From DASSNU01 sp035701265 (GTDB taxonomy: Bacteria; Gemmatimonadota; Gemmatimonadetes; Gemmatimonadales; Gemmatimonadaceae), in contig DASSNU010000021.1 of NCBI GenBank assembly GCA_035701265.1, positions 186,001-250,000 on the forward strand: 64,000 bases of DNA, in the 5' to 3' direction. This document shows positions 28,902 to 37,357 of the stretch, one piece after another. The stretch's first letter is position 1, and the number at the start of each line of letters is the position of its first letter. The notes beneath the pieces are model-generated. The model was not told the origin of the DNA, did no database searches, and worked only from the letters and a program-made list of their open reading frames with translations. The translations under genes were made by a program, and so were the position numbers.

Positions 28902-30586
28902 CCACGCACACCATGCCCGCGCCACGCGCGCGATCGGGCGCGCGGACCGTGCGCGCGCCGCACGGTAGCACGCTGAGTTGCAAGGGATGGCAACAGGAAG
29001 CCGCCCTGCGCATGCTCATGAACAACCTCGACCCCGATGTGGCCGAGCGTCCGGATGACCTGGTGGTGTACGGCGGCACCGGACGCGCCGCGCGGAGTTG
29101 GGAGGCGTTCGACGCGATCGTCGCCGCGCTCCGCCGACTCGAGCACGATGAGACGCTGCTCGTGCAGAGCGGCAAGCCGGTGGGAGTCTTCCGCACGCAT
29201 GCGTCGGCGCCGCGCGTGCTCATCGCGAACGCCAATCTCGTGGGGCGGTGGGCCACCTGGGACGTCTTCCGCGAGCTGGAGCGCCAGGGGCTCACGATGT
29301 ACGGGCAGATGACCGCGGGCTCGTGGATTTACATCGGCTCGCAGGGGATCTTGCAGGGGACGTACGAGACGTTCGGTGCGGTGGCACGCGAGCATTTCGG
29401 CGGCACGCTCGCCGGCCGACTGGTGGTGAGCGCGGGACTGGGGGGGATGGGCGGGGCGCAGCCGCTCGCCGCGACGATGCTCGGCGCCGTCTTCCTCGGC
29501 ATCGACGTGGATCGTGCTCGCATCGAGCGCCGTGTGGCCACGGGATATTGTGACCGCGTCACCGCCCATCTGGACGAGGCGCTGCGCTGGGCGCGCGAGG
29601 CAATGGCGTCGCGGACCGCGCAGTCGGTGGGGCTGGTGGGCAATGCCGCGACGGTGCTGCCGGAATTGGTGGGTCGCGGCGTGACGCCGGACGTCCTCAC
29701 CGACCAGACGAGCGCGCACGACATGCTCAACGGGTATGTCCCGGTGGGGATGTCGCTGGACCAGGCTGCCGCGCTGCGCGGCGCCGATCCCGCGGAATAC
29801 GTGCGGCGCTCCACCGCGTCGGCGGTGGAACACGTGCGCGCGATGCTGGCCCTGCGCGAGCGCGGCGCCGTGACCTTCGACTACGGCAACAACCTGCGCA
29901 CCGTGGCGTTCGATGCCGGCGTGCGCGATGCGTTCGTCTTTCCGGGCTTCGTGCCGGCCTACGTGCGGCCGCTCTTCTGCGCGGGGCGCGGTCCCTTCCG
30001 CTGGGTGGCGCTCTCCGGCGATCCGCAGGATCTGTATCGCACCGACGAGCTGGTGTTGGAGCTCTTTCCGCACGATACGCACCTGGCGCGGTGGATCCGG
30101 CTGGCACGCGAGAAGGTGCAGTTCCAGGGGTTGCCGGCGCGCATCTGCTGGCTGGGGCAGGGGGAGCGCGCGCGCTTCGGCGTCGCGCTCAACGACCTCG
30201 TGGCCTCGGGGGAGCTGTCGGCGCCGATCGTGATCGGCCGCGATCACCTCGACACGGGGAGCGTGGCGTCGCCCTTCCGCGAGACGGAAGCGATGCGCGA
30301 TGGGAGCGACGCGATTGCCGACTGGCCGATTCTCAATGCGATGCTCAACGTGGCGAGCGGCGCGTCGTGGGTGTCCTTCCATCACGGCGGCGGCGTGGGG
30401 ATCGGCAACTCGCTGCACGCGGGGCAGGTGCTCGTGGCCGATGGCACGCCGGAGATGCGCGTGCGCCTGGAGCGGGTGCTGACGAACGATCCGGGGATCG
30501 GCGTCGCGCGGCATGCCGACGCGGGGTACGACATTGCCCTGCGCACGGCCGCCGAGCAGGGGATCGTGCTCCCGATGCGCGACTGA
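28898..30586 (+). CDS. hutU: Urocanate hydratase
   Basis: A 562-residue NAD-dependent urocanase that converts urocanate to imidazolone propionate. It has CKGWQQEAALRMLMNNLDP near the N-terminus, VVYGGTGRAARSW, the NAD-binding SAGLGGMGGAQPLA, DQTSAHDMLNGYVP, and the FHHGGGVGIGNSLHAGQV C-terminal signature. The ATG overlaps hutH by 4 nt. A 16-nt gap separates it from the radical SAM gene. Confidence 0.97.
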
Positions 30587-30602
30587 CGCCGCGCCGCCGC
30601 CC

Positions 30603-31574
30603 ATGCTCTCCGCGCGCTTCGCGCCCTGGCACGTGCCGCTCTTCGCGCTCAAGTACGCGTATCAGCATGTGCGGCGCTTCCCCATCCTGGTGCACTTCGA
30701 GGTCACCACGCGCTGCAACGCGCGCTGTGCCTTCTGCGACTACTGGAAGACGGAGCCCGACGCGCGCGCCGGCGAGGTGGAGCGGTGCGCCGCCGCGGCG
30801 CGATTCTTCAACCCGATCATGATCACCTTCACCGGGGGCGAGCCGCTGCTCCGGCGCGACCTGGAGGAGCTGGTCGCCGGTGTGGCGCGCGCCGTGCGGC
30901 TGCGCTACCTGACGATGATCACGCACGGCGCCATGCTCTCCGTGGAGCGCGCGCTCTCGCTCTGGGACGCCGGGTTGAACCAGTTCAACATCTCGCTCGA
31001 CTTTCCCGACGCACGCCACGATCGCGCGCGCGGCATTCCGGGGTTGGCCGGCCGGATCTTCGATACGGTGGACGGGATGCAGGGGAGCGGGATCGACAGC
31101 ATCCGCTTCAACACCGTCATGCGCAGCGACAATCTGGACGAGCTGCTGGCGATCGCCGAGCGCGCCCGCGCGCTGCGGTGCGGCGTGTCGTACAGCGTGT
31201 ACACCACGCTCAAGAACGGCCACGCCGATCCGCGCCTCGGCCCCGAGCACGCGGCGCGCGTGGACGACGTCGTGGCGGCGCTGCTGGCGTACAAGCGCGC
31301 GCACCGTGGCGTGATCGTGAACTCCGATCACTACCTGCGACAGATCCCGCGCTACGTGCGGGGCGAGGCGATGGAACCCTGCCGCTCCGGCGTCCGCACG
31401 ATCCACGTGGACCCGCGCGGCATGGTCCGGCGCTGTCCCGATTTCCCCGCGGATGCGCACTGGACGGCGTTCCGCCGCTACCGGCCGATCGACTGTCAGG
31501 CGTGCTACTACGCCTGTCGTGGCGAGGCGCAGGCGCCGCTCACGCTCGGCCGCGTGCGCGACGTGATGGCGTGA
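30603..31574 (+). CDS. Radical SAM protein with C-terminal cysteine cluster, inside the hut operon
   Basis: A 323-residue radical SAM enzyme of unknown substrate. An Arg/aromatic N-terminus is followed by CNARCAFC (C38, C42, C45), which binds the SAM-cleaving [4Fe-4S] cluster, and by TFTGGEPLLRRDL. The C-terminus has cysteines in C-x16-20-C ... CQACYYAC spacing, resembling a SPASM or twitch auxiliary cluster. It sits 16 nt after hutU, and its stop overlaps hutI by 1 nt, so it is part of the histidine pathway transcript, although no standard hut step needs such chemistry. The arrangement of domains resembles MoaA/SPASM peptide-modifying enzymes or HpnH-like proteins, but no precursor peptide ORF is obvious. 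Function not assigned. Confidence 0.85.
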   Translation: MLSARFAPWHVPLFALKYAYQHVRRFPILVHFEVTTRCNARCAFCDYWKTEPDARAGEVERCAAAARFFNPIMITFTGGEPLLRRDLEELVAGVARAVRLRYLTMITHGAMLSVERALSLWDAGLNQFNISLDFPDARHDRARGIPGLAGRIFDTVDGMQGSGIDSIRFNTVMRSDNLDELLAIAERARALRCGVSYSVYTTLKNGHADPRLGPEHAARVDDVVAALLAYKRAHRGVIVNSDHYLRQIPRYVRGEAMEPCRSGVRTIHVDPRGMVRRCPDFPADAHWTAFRRYRPIDCQACYYACRGEAQAPLTLGRVRDVMA

Positions 31575-32914
31575 TGACCACGACACCTGACGGTGTGGGC
31601 GCAGACGTGGCGGTGCACGCGGCGGAGCGCGGTGGTGCGGGCGGCGATCTGCTGTTCGTGAACGCCGCGCAGGTCGTCACGTGCGCGGGACCGGCGCGCG
31701 CGCGAAGCGGTGCGGAGATGCGCGACGCGGGGGTGCACGAGGGGTGGTGCGTGGCCGTTCGCGGCGACACGATCGCCGCGGTGGGACCGCAGCCCGAGAT
31801 CGAGCGTGCGGTCGCCGGAGCGACCCGGGTGGACTGCCGCGGGTGCATCGTGACGCCGGGGCTGGTGGACTCGCACACGCACGCCGTTTTCGGCGCGCCG
31901 CGCGCTGGGGAGCACGAGATGCGCGCGGCGGGGGTGGGATACATGGAGATCGCGCGGCGCGGGGGCGGCATCCACGCATCGGTGCGCGATGCGCGTGAGC
32001 GATCGGAGGATGAGCTGTTCGCGCTCGCTCGCGCGCGGCTGGCGCGGCTGGCGTCGTACGGGAGCACGACGGTGGAGGTGAAGTCGGGCTATGGGTTGAC
32101 GGTGGAGTCGGAGCTCAAGCTGTTGCGTGTGGTGCAGCGGTTGGCGGAGGAGGGGAGTGGTCCGCGGTTGGTGGCGACGTGGCTTGGTGCGCACGAGGTG
32201 CCGGAGGAGTATCGAGGGAGCGCCGCGTCCCGCGCCAGTTATGTCAAAGTGCTGACCGCCGAGATGCTCCCCGCAGTCGTCCAGCAGCAACTCGCCACCT
32301 TCGCCGACGTCTTCTGCGAGCCCGGCGTCTTCTCCACCGACGAGTCCCGCACCATCCTCCGCGCCGCGCGCGCGGCAGGGCTCCGCCTCAAGCTCCACGC
32401 CGACGAGCTCGAGCCCGCCGGCGGCGCCGAGCTCGCCGCCCAGCTCGGCGCCACCAGCGCCGATCACCTGGCCGCCATCTCCGACTCCGGCATCCGCGCG
32501 CTCGCCCAGTCACGCACGGTGGCCACGCTCCTCCCCGGCACCATGCTCTTCCTCGGACGCACTCGCCACGCCCCTGCACGCGCGCTCATCGAGGCCGGCG
32601 TCCCCGTCGCGCTCGCCACCGACTTCAATCCCGGCACGTCTCCCACCGTCAACTTCCCGCTCATCCTCACCCTCGGCGTGAGCCAGCTCCACCTCTCCGC
32701 CGCGGAAGTACTCATCGCCGCCACCGTGAACGGTGCGGCAGCCCTCGATCTGGCCGATCGCGTCGGGCAGCTCACGCCGGGATTCTCCGCCGACCTAGCC
32801 GTGTTCGAGGGGCACGACTACCGCGAGTTGCCCTACTGGTACGGCGACCGTCGTTGTAAGGGCACCTGGGTGCGCGGCAAAGCTTGTCACCCTAGTGACT
32901 TACCGGTACTTTAA
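31574..32914 (+). CDS. hutI: Imidazolonepropionase
   Basis: A 446-residue amidohydrolase that opens imidazolone propionate to formiminoglutamate. Metal-binding DSHTHAVFG (HxH), GGGIHASV, the KSGYGL stretch, GAHEVPEEY, KLHADEL, TSADHL and ALATDFNPGTSPT are all present. About 30 N-terminal residues precede the beta-strand that normally begins the family. From about 32220 the coding strand switches from G-rich to C-rich codons without any break in the protein, so the gene looks mosaic. The unusual last 20 residues, in a locally AT-richer stretch, hold a promoter for the next gene. No formiminoglutamase follows. Confidence 0.95.
   Translation: MTTTPDGVGADVAVHAAERGGAGGDLLFVNAAQVVTCAGPARARSGAEMRDAGVHEGWCVAVRGDTIAAVGPQPEIERAVAGATRVDCRGCIVTPGLVDSHTHAVFGAPRAGEHEMRAAGVGYMEIARRGGGIHASVRDARERSEDELFALARARLARLASYGSTTVEVKSGYGLTVESELKLLRVVQRLAEEGSGPRLVATWLGAHEVPEEYRGSAASRASYVKVLTAEMLPAVVQQQLATFADVFCEPGVFSTDESRTILRAARAAGLRLKLHADELEPAGGAELAAQLGATSADHLAAISDSGIRALAQSRTVATLLPGTMLFLGRTRHAPARALIEAGVPVALATDFNPGTSPTVNFPLILTLGVSQLHLSAAEVLIAATVNGAAALDLADRVGQLTPGFSADLAVFEGHDYRELPYWYGDRRCKGTWVRGKACHPSDLPVL
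32884..32912 (+). promoter_or_regulatory. Sigma70-type promoter for the TPR gene, with overlapping palindrome
   Basis: TTGTCA (32884-32889), a 17-nt spacer and TACTTT (32907-32912) form a good vegetative promoter ending at the hutI stop codon. Initiation would fall near 32919, about 58 nt before the 32977 gene. The palindrome GTCAC-CCTA-GTGAC (32886-32899) overlaps the -35 and could be an operator. Confidence 0.5.
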
Positions 32915-32976
32915 AGGCTTGTCCCCCCGAGCCAGGGGTTCACGCCACCGCTGCCCCACGGCCCTCGATCGCGCTG

Positions 32977-35760
32977 ATGTCCAACCTCGCCAAGCTCAAG
33001 AAGCAAGCGGCCGAGTTCGAGCAGAAGAAACAGTTCGACAAGGCGCTGGCGAAATACATCCAGATCCTGGATTCGCTTGGCGAGCACCCCGATGAGGCCG
33101 ACGTGGCGCTGTTCAACCGCGTCGGAGATCTCCTCCTCCGGCAGGGCTCGGTGGGCGAAGCCACCGACTATTACGAGCGCGCGGTGGATCTCTACACCGA
33201 CGGCGGCTTCTTCAACAACGCCATCGCCCTCTGCAACAAGATCCTCCGCAACGCGCCGGGCCGCACGTCCATCTACTACAAGCTCGGCCGCATCAGCGCC
33301 AAGAAGGGCTTCACGAACGACGCCAAAGCCAACTTTCTCGAGTACGCTGATCGGATGCAGAAGGCGGGGAACCTCGAGGAAGCGTTCCGCGCGCTGAAGG
33401 AATTCGCCGATCTCTGCCCGGACCAGGACGACATCCGGCTCATGCTCGCCGACCAGCTCGTGCAGAAGGATCGGCGCACCGAGGCGATCGAGCAGCTCCA
33501 GGTACTGTACCAGAAGTTCGAGGTGGAAGGCCGCACGAAGGAGGCGCGTGCCACCGCGGATCGCATGCGCGCCATCGACCCGGAGGTGTCGCCTCGGCGC
33601 AGCGGGAGCGTCCCCACGCCCAAGTCGAGCGATCTCGTCTTTCTCGATCTGAGCTACGATGGCCCCGCATCGAAGTCATCGCGGGATGCGGAGCGCGGCG
33701 CCGCGTCGAAGGAGCGCGATCGGAAGGAGGGCGCGCGCTCGGGCGAGGCGCCGACGCGCGAGCGCGATACCGGCGATGCGGAGCCCGAGCATGCCGATGA
33801 GGTCGCCGCGCACGAGGACATGCCCGACATTGTCGGCGGGGACCTCGACATTCTGGAGTCGCCTGAAGTCATGCTCGACGACGTCGCATCCGGCGCGGAT
33901 GAAGACGTCGCTCCCGCCGCGGAGCACGACACCCTCGCCATCGACGGGCTGGTGCACGGAGCAGGGATGGGTGCGGCGGATGCCGGCGCGGTGATCGAAG
34001 AAGTGGAAGGGTTCCAGCAGCACGTCTTCGATCCGCCGTCCAGCGTGGACGAGCCGGTGTCGTCGCTCCCCGACCTCGAGCCGACCATGTTCGGCGATCC
34101 GGGCGACGCATCGCTGCACGCGGCGGAGCTCGCCGAGGAGAGCGACGACGCGGATGCGCTGCAGCGGGCGGATCTCCCGCCGGCCGACCTGGACTTCGAT
34201 CTCGGTACCGGTGCCGGCCTTGGTGGCGACGTGGGCGCCGGGCGCGGAGCGGATCCGTCATCGGCGTACGGCGCTGCACCCGACGACGAGATGTTGCAGC
34301 ACCTGGCCGAGCACGACGTGCCCCCGATCTCGCGTGATGTGTCCGCGGAGACGGCCGATGAGGCGTCCGGCGACGAAGATCTGGCGCTCACCGGCGAGCT
34401 GCCGATGCTCGGCCTGGATGCCGGATTGAATGGCGATGACGATGGCGATCTCGACGCGGCGCTCGGCACGGATGCGGCCGGGCACGATACGTCCGCGCCT
34501 CGCGCTCCCGCGCAGCACAACGTGATCTCCGACGATCTGCTCGCGATCGACGATTCGGACGATCTGCTCGGCATCGAGGCACTGGAGGAGCCACCGGCTC
34601 CGCGGCCGCGCCGCGCGGTACAACCCCCGCGCCCGTCGCGCGAGCGGTGGGAGGAACTGCGCGACGCGATCGTGTCATCGCCACAGAGCTGGCCACTCTA
34701 CCGCGAGCTCGGAGAAGCGCTGCTCGAGGCCGGGCAGCGTGAGGCGGGGATGGAGGCGCTCGAGACGGCAATGTCGGGATTCGCGCGCGCGGATGACTTC
34801 TCGGGTGCGCGCGAGGTGGTGGACGAGATCATTCGGCTGGAGCCGAATTCGGTGCACCACCACCAGAAGCGTGTGGAGTTCGCCTTCCGCTGCAACGATC
34901 GCGCGCGGCTGGTGGACGCGTATCTCGCGCTCGCGGACTGTCTCTTCCGCACTGGCGAAGGAGAGAAGTCGCGCGCCGTGTACGAGCGCGTGCTCGAGCT
35001 GGCACCGACCGACGTGCGCGCGCGGCGCGTGCTGGCCGAGTTCGCCGCGGCGGACACGCTCGGCGAGGAAGACGACGCGGCGGCCGGTACGCTCACGTTC
35101 CTCGACCCGCTGCCGCAGGAGGCGCCGCCTGCCGCGCACGCCACCGGCGTTGGTGCCGCCGGAGCAGGGGACGCGCGCGCGCGTGCGGTGCCATCCGCCG
35201 GCGACGATCACCATGACGCGCCGGCCGGCGACGCGTTCGTGAATCTCTCCGACTGGCTCCGGGAGGAGGAAACCCCGCGCTCCACGCGGATGGTGGTGGA
35301 CGTGGCGGAGCCGGCGCAGCGCGAGCAGGTGGACTTTGCCGAGATGCTCTCCATGTTCAAGGCCGGCGTGGCGGCGAACGTGGATGAGGGCGACTTCCAG
35401 AGCCACTACGATCTGGGCGTCGCGTACAAGGAAATGGGCTTGCTCGACGAGGCGATCGCGGAATTCCAGAAGGCGCTGCGTGGCACGGAGCACCGGATCC
35501 GCACGTACGAGGCGTTGGGGCAGTGCTTCGTGGAGAAGGGGCAGTACCAGATCGCGATCACCATCCTCACGCGTGCGCTGCACGACCGCGACCAGCCGGA
35601 CGATGCGCTGGTGGGCGTGCTCTACCTGCTCGGCGCGGCCTCCGAGGCGCTCGGTCAGTGGGCCGACGCGCGCGCGTATTACGAGCGGGTGTTCGCGCTC
35701 GACATTCAGTTCGGCGACGTGGGGGACCGGCTCGCCGCCATGGAGCGCAAGCTCGCATGA
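32977..35760 (+). CDS. Large TPR protein with acidic central linker
   Basis: A 927-residue soluble protein of unknown role. TPR-like helices occupy residues 1-200 (KKQFDKALAKYIQILDSLGE; EATDYYERAVDLY; IALCNKILRNAPGRTSIYYKLG). Residues about 215-545 form a long Asp/Glu/Ala-rich, probably disordered segment. A second TPR block fills about 550-925, ending in SHYDLGVAYKEMGLLDEAIAEFQ, the most canonical repeat. There is no signal peptide. It likely scaffolds other proteins in the cytoplasm. It overlaps ispB-like by 4 nt. A second protein of similar plan lies at 39374. Its first third continues the C-rich composition of the hutI tail. Confidence 0.85.
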   Translation: MSNLAKLKKQAAEFEQKKQFDKALAKYIQILDSLGEHPDEADVALFNRVGDLLLRQGSVGEATDYYERAVDLYTDGGFFNNAIALCNKILRNAPGRTSIYYKLGRISAKKGFTNDAKANFLEYADRMQKAGNLEEAFRALKEFADLCPDQDDIRLMLADQLVQKDRRTEAIEQLQVLYQKFEVEGRTKEARATADRMRAIDPEVSPRRSGSVPTPKSSDLVFLDLSYDGPASKSSRDAERGAASKERDRKEGARSGEAPTRERDTGDAEPEHADEVAAHEDMPDIVGGDLDILESPEVMLDDVASGADEDVAPAAEHDTLAIDGLVHGAGMGAADAGAVIEEVEGFQQHVFDPPSSVDEPVSSLPDLEPTMFGDPGDASLHAAELAEESDDADALQRADLPPADLDFDLGTGAGLGGDVGAGRGADPSSAYGAAPDDEMLQHLAEHDVPPISRDVSAETADEASGDEDLALTGELPMLGLDAGLNGDDDGDLDAALGTDAAGHDTSAPRAPAQHNVISDDLLAIDDSDDLLGIEALEEPPAPRPRRAVQPPRPSRERWEELRDAIVSSPQSWPLYRELGEALLEAGQREAGMEALETAMSGFARADDFSGAREVVDEIIRLEPNSVHHHQKRVEFAFRCNDRARLVDAYLALADCLFRTGEGEKSRAVYERVLELAPTDVRARRVLAEFAAADTLGEEDDAAAGTLTFLDPLPQEAPPAAHATGVGAAGAGDARARAVPSAGDDHHDAPAGDAFVNLSDWLREEETPRSTRMVVDVAEPAQREQVDFAEMLSMFKAGVAANVDEGDFQSHYDLGVAYKEMGLLDEAIAEFQKALRGTEHRIRTYEALGQCFVEKGQYQIAITILTRALHDRDQPDDALVGVLYLLGAASEALGQWADARAYYERVFALDIQFGDVGDRLAAMERKLA

Positions 35761-36767
35761 GCGGCGTCATCCCCGCCCGCTCGCGCCCGGCGCCCGCGCC
35801 TCCGCTCTCGGAGATCCAGGGGCCGGTACGGGCGGAGTTGGAGCGCACGAGCGATGAGCTGCGTCGCATCGTGCTCGCGCACTTCCCGATCATCGAGCAG
35901 GTGTCGGAGCACCTGCTGCTCATGAAGGGAAAGTTGTTCCGCCCGACCCTCTGCCTGCTGTCGAGCGCGGTGGAGGGAGAGCCGTCGATCCGCGCGGCGA
36001 CGCTCGGCGCGATCGTCGAGTTGGTGCACGTGGCCACGCTCGTCCACGACGACTCGGTGGACCACTCGGCGCTGCGGCGCGGCATGCCGACGGTGAACTC
36101 GCTCTTCAGTCACCAGGTGTCGGTGATCATGGGCGACTTCCTGTACTCGCGGGCCATCGTGGAGCTGGTGCGCGACGGCGATCTGGAGGTGCTGCGCGTA
36201 CTGGCCGACGCGACGAACGCCATGACCGTCGGGGAGATGCGCCAGCTCACCGCCGTGGACACGTTGCAGTTCTCAGAGGGCGACTACGAAGCGCTGATTC
36301 GCGCGAAGACGGCGTCGCTCATTGCTGCCTCGTGCGAGATCGGCGCCATCGCGGGCAGCCCGGCGCACCGCGCGGCGCTCGCGCGCTATGGCGATCGCCT
36401 GGGGATGGCGTTCCAGGTGGTGGACGATCTGCTGGACTACACGGCCGATGTCGCGGTCACCGGGAAGCCCACCGGTCTCGACCTTCGCGAGCACAAGGTC
36501 ACGCTGCCGCTCATCGCGGCATTGCGCACCATGTCGCCCGCCGCGCGCGGAGACGTGGAGCGCCTGTTCGCCACACCAGAGCCCGACGACGAGCAGATCG
36601 GCACCGTCGTCGACATCGTCACCGAGCTGGGTGGTCTGGAATACGCCCGGCGGCGCGGCGATCAGTATGCGGCCGAGGCCGAGGAGGCTCTCGACGCCGT
36701 ACCGGAAAGTGCCGCGACCGCCGCCTTGCGCGATGCGGTCGCGTACGTCATGGAGCGCACGCAATGA
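35757..36767 (+). CDS. Polyprenyl diphosphate synthase (long-chain)
   Basis: A 336-residue trans-prenyltransferase. The first Asp-rich motif is D98-D99-x-x-D102 followed by RRGMPTVNS, the second is DDLLDYTAD (from D223), and GKPTGLDLREHKVTLP follows. This matches heptaprenyl/octaprenyl/nonaprenyl diphosphate synthases that make the side chain of menaquinone or ubiquinone. Chain length cannot be read from sequence alone. It overlaps the TPR gene and the DUF4321 gene by 4 nt each. Confidence 0.93.
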   Translation: MSGVIPARSRPAPAPPLSEIQGPVRAELERTSDELRRIVLAHFPIIEQVSEHLLLMKGKLFRPTLCLLSSAVEGEPSIRAATLGAIVELVHVATLVHDDSVDHSALRRGMPTVNSLFSHQVSVIMGDFLYSRAIVELVRDGDLEVLRVLADATNAMTVGEMRQLTAVDTLQFSEGDYEALIRAKTASLIAASCEIGAIAGSPAHRAALARYGDRLGMAFQVVDDLLDYTADVAVTGKPTGLDLREHKVTLPLIAALRTMSPAARGDVERLFATPEPDDEQIGTVVDIVTELGGLEYARRRGDQYAAEAEEALDAVPESAATAALRDAVAYVMERTQ

Positions 36768-37045
36768 TGGTACGTGGATCCGCGAAGCACCGTCCGGTGT
36801 TCCATCTGGTCGTCCTGGCGATCGGATTCATTGTCGGCGGACTGTTGACGCAGTTGTCGCGTCGCTTTCTCCCGCCGGGGGCAGTGAAGGAGTTTCTCAC
36901 CACCGGGATCACGGGGAGCGTGGGCCCCCTTTCGGTGGACCTGGTGATCATCAAGTTTGCAATCGGGCCGGTCGCGGTCGATGTGGCGCTGATGAGCGTG
37001 GTGGGGGTGCTCATCGCGTATCTCATCGCCCGATCGCTCTTCTAG
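36764..37045 (+). CDS. Small membrane protein, DUF4321-like
   Basis: A 93-residue protein with two hydrophobic segments (about residues 12-30, and 75-92) flanking a short beta-like region LSVDLVIIKFAIGPVAVDVALMS. This pattern resembles the DUF4321 family, whose role is unknown. Two consecutive ATG codons (36764 and 36767) are available; the first overlaps the synthase stop by 4 nt. It sits 9 nt before tatA. Confidence 0.75.
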   Translation: MMVRGSAKHRPVFHLVVLAIGFIVGGLLTQLSRRFLPPGAVKEFLTTGITGSVGPLSVDLVIIKFAIGPVAVDVALMSVVGVLIAYLIARSLF

Positions 37046-37054
37046 GAGGCGGGC

Positions 37055-37321
37055 ATGTTCGGAAACATCAGCTTCACCGAAGTCCTCATCATCATGGTGC
37101 TGGTCCTGCTCGTGTTCGGGGCCAAGCGCATCCCCGAGATCGCGTCCTCCATGGGGAAGGGGATCCGCGAGTTCAAGCGGAGCATCTCGGAAGTGGACAG
37201 GTCGCTGAACGACATCGGCCAGGAGGAGCGGCGCGAGCCGCTGCGCCGCGCCGAGCCGCCGCTGCAGGCGCCCAAGCGCGCGGACGACGAGGGGTCGGAG
37301 CCGAAGCGGCTGATGAGCTGA
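37055..37321 (+). CDS. tatA: Sec-independent translocase protein TatA
   Basis: An 88-residue protein with one N-terminal membrane helix (TEVLIIMVLVLLVFGAKRIPE), the FGAKRIPE hinge and an amphipathic helix (MGKGIREFKRSISE), followed by a charged tail. TatA polymerises to form the Tat pore with TatC (encoded at 23633). AGGAGG lies 7 nt before the ATG. A perfect palindrome follows directly after the stop. Confidence 0.95.
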   Translation: MFGNISFTEVLIIMVLVLLVFGAKRIPEIASSMGKGIREFKRSISEVDRSLNDIGQEERREPLRRAEPPLQAPKRADDEGSEPKRLMS

Positions 37322-37324
37322 GCG

Positions 37325-37354
37325 TCACGCCGCCGCCGCGCGGCGGCGGCGTGA
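37325..37354. terminator. Perfect 30-bp palindrome, shared terminator of tatA and ppiD
   Basis: Fifteen bases are followed at once by their exact reverse complement, giving a very GC-rich hairpin on both strands. It lies 3 nt after the tatA stop and 3 nt before the ppiD stop, so it should terminate both convergent genes. Confidence 0.8.
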
Positions 37355-37357
37355 GTA

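Noticed and set aside
32920..32960. tRNA-like 3' end (GGGGTTC) after hutI
   Set aside because: No matching acceptor stem or anticodon arm upstream; the sequence lies in a short leader with a promoter before it.
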